This document shows, one piece after another, positions 1 through 7,026 of a DNA stretch of 17,028 nt; the first letter of the stretch is position 1; each line of letters begins with the position of its first letter. This DNA comes from an uncultured Acidaminococcus sp. (lineage in GTDB: Bacteria; Bacillota; Negativicutes; Acidaminococcales; Acidaminococcaceae): assembly GCA_900770265.1 (NCBI GenBank), contig CAAGJR010000075.1, forward strand, positions 1 through 17,028, read 5' to 3'. The notes under the pieces are model-generated. The model worked only from the letters and a program-made list of their open reading frames with translations. It was not told the origin of the DNA and ran no database searches. The position numbers were made by a program, and so were the translations under genes.

Positions 1-2066
1 ACGGCCACATCCTGTTCCAGAGCCTGGAACTCCTGGGCCAGTTCGGCAGCTGGTTTGGGGGCTTCGTAGTGGTAGAAATACCGGGTAAAGGGGATTTCTG
101 CCCCGGTTTTGATCACCGGCTTCTTCTTCGTCAAATCTTCTTCAAAGAAGGCTTTGGCATCGGGCACATAGGGCAGGACTTCCCGGGCCATATAGTCGTC
201 GATGGATTCTTTATAAGGTACCGTTTCCGTGTCCTTGGTCTCCTTGTCATACAGGATATTGCCTTTCCGGTCTCTCTGGATCTCCGCTGTCTTATCCATG
301 ATGGAAAGCCCGTCGGCAATTTTATCCCGCAGCTTAGCATCCACCTGGGGAATCCCGGCCAGGACTTGCTCCAGTACGGGTAGAAAAGCATCCGGGCTCA
401 GGTATTTTTCCGAGCTTTCGGCCTCGTGCAGGGCTTCCAGGATGGCATCGTACACCGGCTTCTGCTTTTGGAATTCTGCCAGTTTCTTTTCATCTTTGCT
501 GGACAGTTCCTCGTCGCTTTCTTCCCAGGCCTGGACCTTGCCTTCGTCATACAAGCCATTCAAGGCACCTTTGCCCAGCATCCGGTCGATGCTTTCTTCC
601 GTAATGGAATAGCTCCGCTGCAGGGGCTGCATCACGGTGTATTCCCGGTACATAAAGTCTTCGTTGTCGAAAATCTTGCAGATGTCGTTTTCCTCAAAGT
701 TGGCATACAGCTCCGTGATTTGTTTCCGGTCCTCCGGCGTGATTTCGTTCCGCTTGTTGCCCAGGGATTTCCGCAGGGGATGGAAGATCTTGCTGGCGTC
801 GATGAGCTGCACTTTGCCCTTCCGCACGTCCCGCTTGTTCTTGGAAATCACCCACAGATAGGTAGCGATACCCGTGTTGTAGAACAGGTCCGTAGGCAAG
901 GCGATGATGGCTTCCAGCAGGTCGTTTTCTAATAACCACCGGCGGATCTGGCTTTCCCCAGAAGCCACGCCGCCTGTGAACAGAGGGCTGCCGTTTTCGA
1001 CGATGACAGCCCGGCCTTCCTGTTCATCCAGCTTGGCCACAGCAGCCTGTACGAACAGCAGCTGACCATCCCCGCTGCTGGGCAGCCCGGCGCCCCAACG
1101 ACCGTCAAAGCCTTTGGCATACTCCTTTTTGACGGCTTCCTCGTCCCCTTCCGGGGCATCCTTTCCGCCCCAGGGCGTGCCAAAGGGAGGATTTTCCAGT
1201 ACGAATCGGGCCTTCATATCCGGGAAGCAGTCTTCTTTGAACGTATCCGCAAAGCGGATGTTCTCGGCCCGCTGCCGTTTGATGAGCATTTCAGCCAGAC
1301 ATTCCGCATAGGATTCCGGGTTCACTTCCTGGGAGTACAGCCGTACGTCCGCCGTGGGGTTGAACCGATGGATGTAGTTATAGCAGGTGGACAGCATACC
1401 GCCGGTGCCGGCTGCCGCATCCAGCACCCGGATGACCTTGCCCTCGTCAAAGATATCGTCGCACCCTTCCGCCATGGCCAGGGAGACCATGACCTTCACG
1501 ATATCCCGCCCGGTGTAGTGGTCACCGGCCTCCGCATTTTCTGAGAACCGGCGAATCAGGTCTTCGAAAATGTATCCCATCTTTACGTTGTCCACCGTCA
1601 CCGGGTCCAGATCCAGTTCCGAAAAGGCCTTCACCACCGCATACAGGCGGTTGTTCTTGTCCATTTTCGTGATTTCTTTATCGAATTCCAGGCTCTTGAT
1701 GATATCCTGCACGTTGGCCGAAAACCCTTCCAGGTAATTCCGGAAATTGGCAGCCAGGTGGTCCGGGTCGTTGATCAGTTCGCCCAGGGTGAATTCGCTA
1801 ACGTTATAGAATTCGTAGCCGGTCAACCGATAGAAGGCCTTGGCCGGAAAGTTGGGGTTCTTCTTGAACTGGTCGACTACGGCCTGTTTGCTCTGCTCCA
1901 GGGCGCACTCGAACCGACGGATGATGGTCATGGGAATGATGACGTCCTTGTATTTATCCGCATGATAGGGCCCCCGCAACTTGTTGGCAATGGACCAGAT
2001 GAAATTGACCTCTGTTGTGACATCTACCGGGGAATCATCCCACATCGCATCGATTTTTTGTGCCAT
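1..2066 (-). CDS. hsdM: Type I restriction-modification DNA methyltransferase subunit M (partial, 3' end beyond window)
   Basis: This N6-adenine methyltransferase subunit would work with a specificity subunit (HsdS) and a restriction subunit (HsdR). Reading from the ATG at 2066, the frame stays open for 688 codons to the left edge. It shows the SAM-binding motif DAAAGTGGML at residues 216-225 and the catalytic motif NPPF at 292-295. An N-terminal helical HsdM_N-like region comes first, and a long C-terminal part contains REVLPYVPDA and EIPFTRYFYHYE, typical of the longer (about 650-700 aa) HsdM subgroup. Probably only the last few codons are missing. The start is supported by AAGGAG about 10 nt upstream and an extended -10 promoter. 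No hsdS or hsdR is visible; they would lie to the left. By eye the codons are less strictly GC3-rich than in the neighbouring metabolic genes, as expected for a transferred defence gene, but I did not compute this. Confidence 0.93.
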   Translation of the reverse strand, partial: MAQKIDAMWDDSPVDVTTEVNFIWSIANKLRGPYHADKYKDVIIPMTIIRRFECALEQSKQAVVDQFKKNPNFPAKAFYRLTGYEFYNVSEFTLGELINDPDHLAANFRNYLEGFSANVQDIIKSLEFDKEITKMDKNNRLYAVVKAFSELDLDPVTVDNVKMGYIFEDLIRRFSENAEAGDHYTGRDIVKVMVSLAMAEGCDDIFDEGKVIRVLDAAAGTGGMLSTCYNYIHRFNPTADVRLYSQEVNPESYAECLAEMLIKRQRAENIRFADTFKEDCFPDMKARFVLENPPFGTPWGGKDAPEGDEEAVKKEYAKGFDGRWGAGLPSSGDGQLLFVQAAVAKLDEQEGRAVIVENGSPLFTGGVASGESQIRRWLLENDLLEAIIALPTDLFYNTGIATYLWVISKNKRDVRKGKVQLIDASKIFHPLRKSLGNKRNEITPEDRKQITELYANFEENDICKIFDNEDFMYREYTVMQPLQRSYSITEESIDRMLGKGALNGLYDEGKVQAWEESDEELSSKDEKKLAEFQKQKPVYDAILEALHEAESSEKYLSPDAFLPVLEQVLAGIPQVDAKLRDKIADGLSIMDKTAEIQRDRKGNILYDKETKDTETVPYKESIDDYMAREVLPYVPDAKAFFEEDLTKKKPVIKTGAEIPFTRYFYHYEAPKPAAELAQEFQALEQDVA

Positions 2067-2097
2067 TTTCCGACTCTCCTTCGTCAATGATGGTTTC

Positions 2098-2106
2098 ATT
2101 ATATCA
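2098..2106 (-). promoter_or_regulatory. Extended -10 promoter of hsdM
   Basis: The minus strand reads TGATATAAT, a consensus -10 with the TGn extension, 32 nt upstream of the hsdM ATG. No good -35 is seen at 17 nt (GGTGTT). A start near 2090 gives a leader of about 25 nt containing the Shine-Dalgarno sequence. Confidence 0.65.
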
Positions 2107-2382
2107 TAGTTTTATACGCCAACACCCCTGGAGACGAGAGGGAGGCCCGGGAGGAACTGGCAAAATAACATCGGCCGTAGTCGCATTGCGGGTGGGGCTC
2201 GCGGTTGCGTCCCATCGGCTTCCATGAACGTAGCCGCTGCTGCCGCCCCTCCAATTCAAGGGCGCAGCTCTAGGCTGTGAGCCTTTTGCCGGTGACGAAC
2301 GGGTCTTCCTCCCGGCGGAAGGGCGACTCATTGCGGGGGTACGGGTATAAACGGATTGACAAGCGGGTTTCTTCTTCCTCAT
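2107..2382. other. Intergenic stretch with no recognised gene
   Basis: This 276-nt GC-rich spacer lies between hsdM and the tRNA terminator. It holds an imperfect hairpin at 2239-2268 (GCTGC-GCCC type stem with one bulge). A 92-codon minus-strand frame crosses it, but its composition (Arg, Pro and Ser rich), lack of a convincing ribosome binding site and overlap with the hsdM promoter argue against a gene. It could be decayed sequence or another intergenic repeat. Confidence 0.5.
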
Positions 2383-2417
2383 AAAAAATACCCACGCACG
2401 GACTGTGCGTGGGTATT
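2383..2417 (-). terminator. Rho-independent terminator of tRNA-Ala
   Basis: A 13-bp stem (2387-2399 with 2405-2417; core ACCCACGCAC/GTGCGTGGGT) closes a 5-nt loop. On the minus strand it is followed by a run of T (complement of 2383-2388). It begins 14 nt beyond the CCA end of the tRNA. Confidence 0.9.
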
Positions 2418-2430
2418 ACCATTTTATAAT

Positions 2431-2506
2431 TGGTGGAGCATAGGGGGATCGAACCCCTGACCTCAAGATTGCGAACCTTGCGCTCTCCCAGCTGAGCTAA
2501 TGCCCC
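2431..2506 (-). tRNA. tRNA-Ala (anticodon CGC)
   Basis: A complete 76-nt cloverleaf with encoded CCA. The acceptor stem GGGGCAT/ATGCTCC contains the G3:U70 wobble pair that marks alanine tRNAs. The anticodon loop TTCGCAA puts CGC at positions 34-36 (window 2473-2471), reading GCG codons. The anticodon stem CAAGG/TCTTG has one G:U pair, and the T-loop is TTCGATC. GCG is frequent in the neighbouring genes, so this reader is useful here. It is a single gene with its own promoter and terminator. Confidence 0.96.
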
Positions 2507-2515
2507 AATACGCTT

Positions 2516-2544
2516 ATTATACCGCGGAACGGGATGGGGTGCAA
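2516..2544 (-). promoter_or_regulatory. Promoter of tRNA-Ala
   Basis: The minus strand has TTGCAC (2544-2539), a 17-nt spacer, then TATAAT (2521-2516). Transcription would start about 3 nt before the mature tRNA 5' end. It is the only strong promoter here without a TG extension before the -10. Confidence 0.75.
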
Positions 2545-2557
2545 GGGGCATCGAGCA

Positions 2558-2615
2558 AGTGCAGAGTGCAGAGTGCAGAGGGAAGAGTGCAGAGTGCACG
2601 GCTAGAGACCAGAGA
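2558..2615 (+). repeat. Heptanucleotide array (AGTGCAG units, then CTAGAGA/CCAGAGA)
   Basis: Five of six consecutive 7-mers from 2558 to 2599 are AGTGCAG or one change from it (AGTGCAC); the fourth unit, AGGGAAG, is more diverged. After two bases, two further units follow in the same 7-bp style: CTAGAGA (2602) and CCAGAGA (2609). A relic of the same word (CAGAGTGCAGAGA) appears near 11858-11870. The array is noncoding and lies behind the tRNA promoter. Confidence 0.8.
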
Positions 2616-2626
2616 TTATAGACATA

Positions 2627-2644
2627 GGGCGGTGTATACCGCCC
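2627..2644. repeat. Short perfect hairpin
   Basis: GGGCGGT (2627-2633) and ACCGCCC (2638-2644) pair over a GTAT loop. There is no T-tract on either side, so it is not an obvious terminator. It may be part of the surrounding repeat cluster or a protein-binding dyad. Confidence 0.5.
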
Positions 2645-2651
2645 GGTAGCC

Positions 2652-2687
2652 AAAAAGGGGCCGTGAAGTATTTCTTCACAGCCCCTT
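2652..2687 (-). terminator. Terminator-like hairpin 1 of element A
   Basis: AAGGGGC pairs with GCCCCTT and GTGAAG with CTTCAC around a TATTT loop. The T-tract (complement of 2652-2656) is on the minus strand. No minus-strand gene lies immediately upstream of it, so it would only stop antisense transcription coming from larA. Confidence 0.6.
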
Positions 2688-2747
2688 AAATTTGCCAGCG
2701 TGAGCTGGCTTCCATCGGCTAGTGACTAGTGACCAGTGACTAGTGAC

Positions 2748-2785
2748 GGGGTGTGAAAAAGCATTTTTTTCACACCCCCTTTTTT
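2748..2785 (+). terminator. Terminator hairpin 2 of element A
   Basis: A 13-bp stem (GGG, GTGTG, AAAAA with TTTTT, CACAC, CCC) closes a 5-nt loop and is followed by a T-run (2780-2785) on the plus strand. It sits upstream of larA and just before its promoter, so it insulates larA rather than ending a known gene. Confidence 0.75.
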
Positions 2786-2790
2786 ATCCG

Positions 2791-2799
2791 TGTTATAAT
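2791..2799 (+). promoter_or_regulatory. Extended -10 promoter of larA
   Basis: TGTTATAAT starts 5 nt after the T-run of the preceding hairpin. The -35 region would fall within the hairpin arm (CACACC) and does not match consensus, so the promoter probably relies on the TG extension. The leader is about 60 nt. Confidence 0.6.
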
Positions 2800-2863
2800 A
2801 TTCTGTATAAATAGTTTACTCGCTTCGCCCCTGCAAGGTTCTTTGGAAAGGAAGTAAGGTATT

Positions 2864-4180
2864 ATGGCACTGAAGAAATTTACGTTCAACTTTGGCAAAA
2901 CCACCCAGGATGTGGAGCTGCCGGAGGAACATATCAGCAGCATCATCGAAGGGAAGGACGTACCGGCTGTGGATGTGAAACAGGCAACCATCGAAGCCAT
3001 GCGCCATCCCATCGGCTGCAAACCGCTGCAGGAAATGTTCCACAAGGGGGATAAGGTCTGCCTGGTCATCGCCGACGTGACCCGGACCTGGAACAAGTCT
3101 TCGGAATATGTGATCCATGTGGTGAACGAACTGAACCTGGCCGGCGTGCCCGATGAGGACATGACCATCCTGTTCGCCCAGGGCACCCACCGGGAACAGA
3201 CTCCGGAGGAGGACATCCGGGTGGTGGGCGAGGAGGTGGCCCACCGGATCAAAATGTTCCAGCACCACTGCCGCAACAACGATGAACTGACCTGTGTGGG
3301 TACCACCCGGTACGGCACGAAGGTCATGCTGAACAAGAAAGTAGTGGAGGCGGACAAGCTCGTGATCATCGACGGCATCACGGCCCACCTGTTCGCCGGG
3401 TACGGCGGCGGCCGGAAACTGATCCTGCCGGGAGTGGCCGGCTGGGATACCATCCAGGAGAACCACTGCCATGCCCTGGCCGACAAGTTCGGCGCCGGCA
3501 TCAACCCCAAGACCCGGAACGGGGTCATCGACGACAACCCGGTGAACTACGATATGCTGGATGCCATGGACATGGTGAAACCCACGTTCCTGGTCCATTC
3601 CATCATCAACAACGACGGCAAGATCTGCAACATGGTGGCCGGGGATCCCTACAAGGCCTGGGTGGAGGGCACGAAGATCGTCCACGACAACCAGGCAGTC
3701 TCCTTCAAGGAACGGGCCGATGTGACGTTTGCCTGCGCCGGGGGCTACCCGAAGGACGTGTCCCTGTACCAGGGCTGCAAATGCTATGACCCGGCCGATG
3801 TGACCACGAAGCACGGCGGCATCATCATCGCCATCATGGAAGCCAGCGACCTGTACGAACCGCCGGAATACCTGGGCAGCTTCAAATATGACAACGAGCA
3901 GGATATGGAAAAGGCCCTGCGGGAGAACTTCACCATTCCGTTCTTTGTGGCCTTCAACCTGTTCTGCATGACCCACCGGTACACCATTTACCTGGTGACG
4001 AAACCGGAGAACTTCGAAGCCATCAGGGAGACGAACCAGATTCCCTGCGCCACGGTGGCGGAAGCCTGGGAAAAGGCCAAGGCCCAGCTGGCAGCCGAAG
4101 GGAAGACGGATTATACCATCAACGTGGTGCCTCACTGCGGCGGCGTGATCGCGGAAGAACCGGTTCAAAGCAGTCACTAG
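2864..4180 (+). CDS. larA: LarA-family nickel-dependent 2-hydroxyacid racemase
   Basis: The 438-aa protein matches lactate racemase LarA (DUF2088), which uses the nickel-pincer nucleotide covalently held on a lysine to racemise 2-hydroxyacids by hydride transfer. Residues corresponding to the Lactobacillus catalytic set are present: D71 and R74 (DVTR), H109 (GTHR), H175 (GITAH), K185 in GYGGGRK and H201. DVTR is followed by TWNKS rather than the proline-rich sequence of classical lactate racemase, so the substrate may be another hydroxyacid. The cofactor genes larB, larC and larE are not in the window. The ATG follows GGAAAGGAAGTAAGG. The last codons (AGT CAC TAG) overlap the inverted repeat at 4173, so the repeat supplies the stop. 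It runs convergent with the TonB receptor. Confidence 0.88.
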   Translation: MALKKFTFNFGKTTQDVELPEEHISSIIEGKDVPAVDVKQATIEAMRHPIGCKPLQEMFHKGDKVCLVIADVTRTWNKSSEYVIHVVNELNLAGVPDEDMTILFAQGTHREQTPEEDIRVVGEEVAHRIKMFQHHCRNNDELTCVGTTRYGTKVMLNKKVVEADKLVIIDGITAHLFAGYGGGRKLILPGVAGWDTIQENHCHALADKFGAGINPKTRNGVIDDNPVNYDMLDAMDMVKPTFLVHSIINNDGKICNMVAGDPYKAWVEGTKIVHDNQAVSFKERADVTFACAGGYPKDVSLYQGCKCYDPADVTTKHGGIIIAIMEASDLYEPPEYLGSFKYDNEQDMEKALRENFTIPFFVAFNLFCMTHRYTIYLVTKPENFEAIRETNQIPCATVAEAWEKAKAQLAAEGKTDYTINVVPHCGGVIAEEPVQSSH

Positions 4181-4266
4181 TCACTGGTCACTAGTCACTA
4201 GCCGACGGAAGCCAGCTCACGCTGGCAAAATAAATGAGCTGTGAATCATTTTCACAGCTCATTTTT
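4173..4266 (-). repeat. Composite intergenic element, copy B (inverted, lacks hairpin 2)
   Basis: The plus strand reads TCACTAG, TCACTGG, TCACTAG, TCACTAG (4174-4201), the exact reverse complement of the four-unit order in copy A, including the single variant unit. A GCCAGC/GCTGGC dyad (4211-4226) and a TGTGAA/TTCACA hairpin follow. Hairpin 2 would fall inside larA and is absent. The element starts within the last codons of larA. Confidence 0.85.
4232..4266 (+). terminator. Bidirectional terminator between larA and the TonB receptor
   Basis: ATGAGCTGTGAA (4234-4245) pairs with TTCACAGCTCAT (4251-4262), extendable by two A:T pairs, with loop TCATT. A T-run follows on the plus strand (4262-4266), and TTTATTTT follows on the minus strand, so it can serve both convergent genes. 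Confidence 0.88.
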
Positions 4267-4268
4267 CT

Positions 4269-6314
4269 TTAATATTCCCAAATGACTCCCAGCAGAGCCG
4301 TGCGGCCATAGGCCGGGCAGTCGCCCAGGGTCCGGGACCCCACGTCTTCGTAGCTTTCGTCCAGCAGGTTGCGGAGCTTCAGGTATGTGCTCCAGTGCTT
4401 GTTGAACCGGTAGTTGAAATTGGCATCCAGGGTGAAGGCATTGCCCGTATACCAGCCTTTGTCCCGGCCCCAGCCGGCCTGGAACAGCAGACTGTTCGTC
4501 CAGCGGCGGTCCTTGTAGGTCAGGGCCGCTTTGATGGCATGGGGCGCCACTTCATCGGTGTACCGGGCTTCGATGCCGCTGCCGTAGGTGGTATCCGTCC
4601 GGGTCCAGGCATAGGAGGCCGTGAGCCCGTACCGGGAACTGAACTGGTCTTCCCAGGTGAGCTGCAACCCGTCCTTGTTCTGGCTTTCCAGGTTTTTGGG
4701 CGTCCAGGTCCCCTTGTCCCGGTACCATACGATGGGATTGTTGATGTGGGACACGAAGGCGTTGGCCCCCAGAGTGCTGTGGCTGCTGAGCTTGCAGCGG
4801 ATGCCCCCGTTCCATTTGAACCCGGTTTCCGGCTGCAGGGACGCGTTGCCCCGGATTTTCCAGGCCCCGTCAGAATCCCGGTTGTAGTTGTTGTAGTACA
4901 GTTCGTCCAGGGTGGGGACGGAATAGATCCGCTGCAGGGAGCCGTACAGGGTCAGCCTGTCGTCCGGCCGGTATTCCAGGGAATCCCCGTAGACGTATTC
5001 GTTGTCGAACCGGCTGTTGTGGTTGATCAGGGACGTGCTCTGGAGGGCCAGTTTGCCATAGCGGGTTTTCGTGGTCACATAGGCGGACAGATTGCTGATG
5101 CCCTTGTTGTAGTTCTTGGCGAAGTTGTGCTCATCCAGCAGATTCTGGACGGTATCCAGGGAGGTGTGCTGCCAGGTGATCCCGGTGGTGACGGTGAAAT
5201 GGGGCCCCACTTTCCAGCCGTCCCGCCAGTCCAGGCCGTTGGTGTAGGCCTTCCACCGGCTGTAGCTGGGCAGTGTGTCCTGTTCCTCCGTCCCGGCCGG
5301 ATAATAGGTATCCGCCTGGTTGTAGTTGTGGTAGAAGGACAGCCAGGCCGGTGCCGGGGTGTCCTCTTTGTAGTTGTAGGTCACGTTCAGGTTGTTGGCC
5401 AGCTTCTCTGCTTCGTAATTCTCCTCATGGTCCGTCCAATAGGACCGCCCCAGCCAGAGACCCCGGCTGTTGCTGAAATGGGCATAGGACAGGGTGAGGG
5501 ACGTGGAATCGGTGAATTGCCGGTCGAACCGGTAGAACATTTCCCGGCGGTTTTTGGCAGAATCGGGCATGGTGTGCCGGTCTCCGGAACTGTCCCGGTA
5601 GTGGAGCGCATCCAGGTTGGAACGGCCGCCCGTCCCCAGCCAGTTCCACCCCTCGGCACTGCCCTCCAGCAGCGCGTTCCAGCGCCAGGCACTGTAGGGT
5701 CCCCGGGCTCCTTCCAGCTGGAACCGGTGGCCGGAGCCCTTCCGGGTGACCAGGTTGATGGCCCCGCCAGGGGTGTCATAGTTCAGATAGCCGCCGTCGG
5801 CCGCCCCGTGGATCACTTCGATCCGTTCCAGGGCAGAAACGGGGACGGCCATATCCAGGTCATAGGTGCTGCGTCCGTTGGTCAGGCCGCTTTCCAGGTT
5901 CATCCGGTGGCCGTCGACGAACACGGCCACCCGCTCGTCCCCGTCAATGCGGACAATCCGCTGGGACGTGTTCATACCGCCGCCGGTGACGGTGACCCCC
6001 GGGGCATAGGCCAGGGCTTCGGCCACCGAATCGTAATGGTTGTCGGCGATTTCCTGCCGGGTGATGATGGTGACGCCGGCTGCCACCGGCATCAGGTCCG
6101 TGTTTGCCACGGCGCTGTGGGCGTCGACGGAGGCGGGCTCTTTATCGGGCTTCTGCCCCAGGAGCGCCGGAGCCTGTTGGGGATGGGGCACCGCCTTTTG
6201 GGTATGGCTTTTCTCCGGGTACGGTTCCTGTGCCCGGACGGGAAGAGCGGGGAGCCCGGCCAGGGCTGCCACGGCCAGGAAAAGGGAAAACGACGATTTT
6301 TTGGAAGGAAGCAT
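4269..6314 (-). CDS. TonB-dependent outer-membrane receptor
   Basis: This 681-aa outer-membrane beta-barrel would import a siderophore, cobalamin or similar ligand using TonB energy. A signal peptide spans residues 1-28 (KK, a hydrophobic Leu/Ala stretch, cleavage after VRA). A linker of about 45 residues rich in Pro, Gln and Ala follows. The plug (about 75-190) contains VTIITRQEI, EALAYAPGV, RIDGDERVAVFVDGHRM and GGAINLVTRKG. The barrel then runs to the C-terminal sequence ending LGVIWEY, an aromatic end as in barrel proteins, and includes the usual LKLRNLLDESY segment. I cannot see a standard TonB box (DxxxVTA) before the plug. Overall it resembles BtuB/FepA-like receptors, but the ligand cannot be told. 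AAGGTGG lies about 9 nt before the ATG. The stop overlaps the terminator T-run. Confidence 0.92.
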   Translation of the reverse strand: MLPSKKSSFSLFLAVAALAGLPALPVRAQEPYPEKSHTQKAVPHPQQAPALLGQKPDKEPASVDAHSAVANTDLMPVAAGVTIITRQEIADNHYDSVAEALAYAPGVTVTGGGMNTSQRIVRIDGDERVAVFVDGHRMNLESGLTNGRSTYDLDMAVPVSALERIEVIHGAADGGYLNYDTPGGAINLVTRKGSGHRFQLEGARGPYSAWRWNALLEGSAEGWNWLGTGGRSNLDALHYRDSSGDRHTMPDSAKNRREMFYRFDRQFTDSTSLTLSYAHFSNSRGLWLGRSYWTDHEENYEAEKLANNLNVTYNYKEDTPAPAWLSFYHNYNQADTYYPAGTEEQDTLPSYSRWKAYTNGLDWRDGWKVGPHFTVTTGITWQHTSLDTVQNLLDEHNFAKNYNKGISNLSAYVTTKTRYGKLALQSTSLINHNSRFDNEYVYGDSLEYRPDDRLTLYGSLQRIYSVPTLDELYYNNYNRDSDGAWKIRGNASLQPETGFKWNGGIRCKLSSHSTLGANAFVSHINNPIVWYRDKGTWTPKNLESQNKDGLQLTWEDQFSSRYGLTASYAWTRTDTTYGSGIEARYTDEVAPHAIKAALTYKDRRWTNSLLFQAGWGRDKGWYTGNAFTLDANFNYRFNKHWSTYLKLRNLLDESYEDVGSRTLGDCPAYGRTALLGVIWEY

Positions 6315-6352
6315 GATTGGGATCCACCTTTATAAAGGATTTTTGTAAGGCT

Positions 6353-6361
6353 ATTGTACCA
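6353..6361 (-). promoter_or_regulatory. Extended -10 promoter of the TonB receptor
   Basis: The minus strand reads TGGTACAAT, inside the small dyad GGCTAT-ggtaca-ATAGCC (6350-6367). The dyad overlapping the -10 could be an operator, for example for a metal-responsive regulator, but it does not match the Fur consensus that I know. The receptor start lies about 40 nt downstream. Confidence 0.5.
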
Positions 6362-6379
6362 TAGCCGGGAGGGGGCTGG

Positions 6380-6898
6380 TCACTTCAGTTCCCGCCACAG
6401 GGGGCCTTTTTCGTCCAGCACCATATAGCTCCTGGCGCTGCCGCCCTTGGGCAGGGAAACGGAACCGGGGTTCCAGTACCGGTTCTTGTTGCCCCAGGTT
6501 TCGTCGGCCGGGATGTGGGTATGGCCGTGGAGCAGGATGTCCCCGGGCTGCAGCAGGGGCGGGTGCTGGGTGTTAAAGTGGTGGCCGTGGGTGGCGAAGA
6601 GCAGGTGGCCGTTCCATTCCAGCAGGGCGTATTCTGCCAGCACGGGGAATTCCAGCACCATCTGGTCCACTTCGGCTTCGCAGTTGCCCCGGACGCAGAA
6701 AATCCGGTCCTTCACGCCGTTCAGCAGCCGGATGACCTCTTTGGGGGCGTAGCCGTCGGGCAGGTCGTTCCGGGGCCCGTGGTACAGCAGGTCGCCCAGG
6801 AGCAGCAGCCGGTCGGCCCCTTCGGCCCGGAACCGTTCCAGCAGCTGGCGGGTATAGAGCGCCGATCCATGGAGATCGGAAGCAATGAGCCATTTCAT
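6380..6898 (-). CDS. yfcE: YfcE-type metallophosphodiesterase
   Basis: This 172-aa calcineurin-like phosphoesterase matches Escherichia coli YfcE, which hydrolyses phosphodiesters with Mn2+. The metal ligands fall in order: D8 and H10 (SDLHGS), D36 (GDLLYHGPRN), N72 (RGNC), H104 (THGHHF), H126 and H128 (HGHTH). The family signatures EVDQM and NPGSVSLPKGG are also present. Two ATGs exist; I chose the second (6898) because AAAGGA is 9 nt before it and only 3 nt before the first (6904). It has its own extended -10 promoter. The TonB receptor begins 65 bp downstream on the same strand and also has its own promoter, so a link between them is not implied. Confidence 0.9.
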   Translation of the reverse strand: MKWLIASDLHGSALYTRQLLERFRAEGADRLLLLGDLLYHGPRNDLPDGYAPKEVIRLLNGVKDRIFCVRGNCEAEVDQMVLEFPVLAEYALLEWNGHLLFATHGHHFNTQHPPLLQPGDILLHGHTHIPADETWGNKNRYWNPGSVSLPKGGSARSYMVLDEKGPLWRELK

Positions 6899-6922
6899 GA
6901 GCATCAGTCCTTTCGTGGGTCC

Positions 6923-6931
6923 ATTATAACA
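6923..6931 (-). promoter_or_regulatory. Extended -10 promoter of yfcE
   Basis: The minus strand reads TGTTATAAT immediately after the T-run of terminator 6931-6966, the same terminator-then-promoter layout as before larA. There is no clear -35 (the position is T-rich). Confidence 0.6.
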
Positions 6932-6966
6932 AAAAAGGAGCTGTGAAAAAACAATTCACAGCTCCT
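6931..6966 (-). terminator. Terminator of the asr operon
   Basis: AGGAGCTGTGAA (6936-6947) pairs with TTCACAGCTCCT (6955-6966) over a 7-nt loop. Reading on the minus strand, six T follow (complement of 6931-6936). It lies about 90 nt beyond the asrC stop. Confidence 0.85.
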
Positions 6967-7026
6967 ATAGTTGCCAGCGTCAGCTGGCTTCCATCAGCTA
7001 GTGACTAGAGACTAGTGACTAGTGAC

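Larger units (their letters stand above)
2652..2785 (+). repeat. Composite intergenic element, copy A (complete)
   Basis: The order is: hairpin 1 (2655-2687, one C/A mismatch, core GTGAAG/CTTCAC); the dyad GCCAGC-gtga-GCTGGC (2694-2709); a spacer; four 7-mers CTAGTGA, CTAGTGA, CCAGTGA, CTAGTGA (2719-2746); and hairpin 2 (2748-2778, GGGTGTGAAAAA type). Bases 2691-2747 reappear inverted at 4173-4229 with one mismatch, beyond larA. Copy C at 6931-7055 has the same order. Confidence 0.85.

Noticed and set aside
2104..2382. 92-codon minus-strand frame between hsdM and the tRNA
   Set aside because: No recognisable protein, low-complexity Arg/Pro/Ser content, overlaps the hsdM promoter, and no clear ribosome binding site.
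2270..2653. 127-codon minus-strand frame over the tRNA
   Set aside because: It reads through the tRNA-Ala (the stretch ALAQLGER is the well-known false translation of a tRNA) and the AGTGCAG repeats.
2558..2746. Heptamer arrays considered as a CRISPR array
   Set aside because: Units are 7 bp with no 20-40 bp spacers and there are no cas genes.
2816..4177. 453-codon minus-strand frame opposite larA
   Set aside because: Antisense shadow of a complete LarA protein with all catalytic residues.
2691..4229. The larA unit considered as an insertion sequence
   Set aside because: No transposase is encoded, no target-site duplication was found outside the repeats, and the same core occurs elsewhere without cargo. 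Kept only as a repeat-flanked cassette.
4395..6335. 646-codon plus-strand open frame opposite the TonB receptor
   Set aside because: Its composition (Val, Gly, Pro, Gln rich) is the antisense of GC3-biased codons. The minus-strand protein has a signal peptide, plug and barrel motifs, so this is a shadow.
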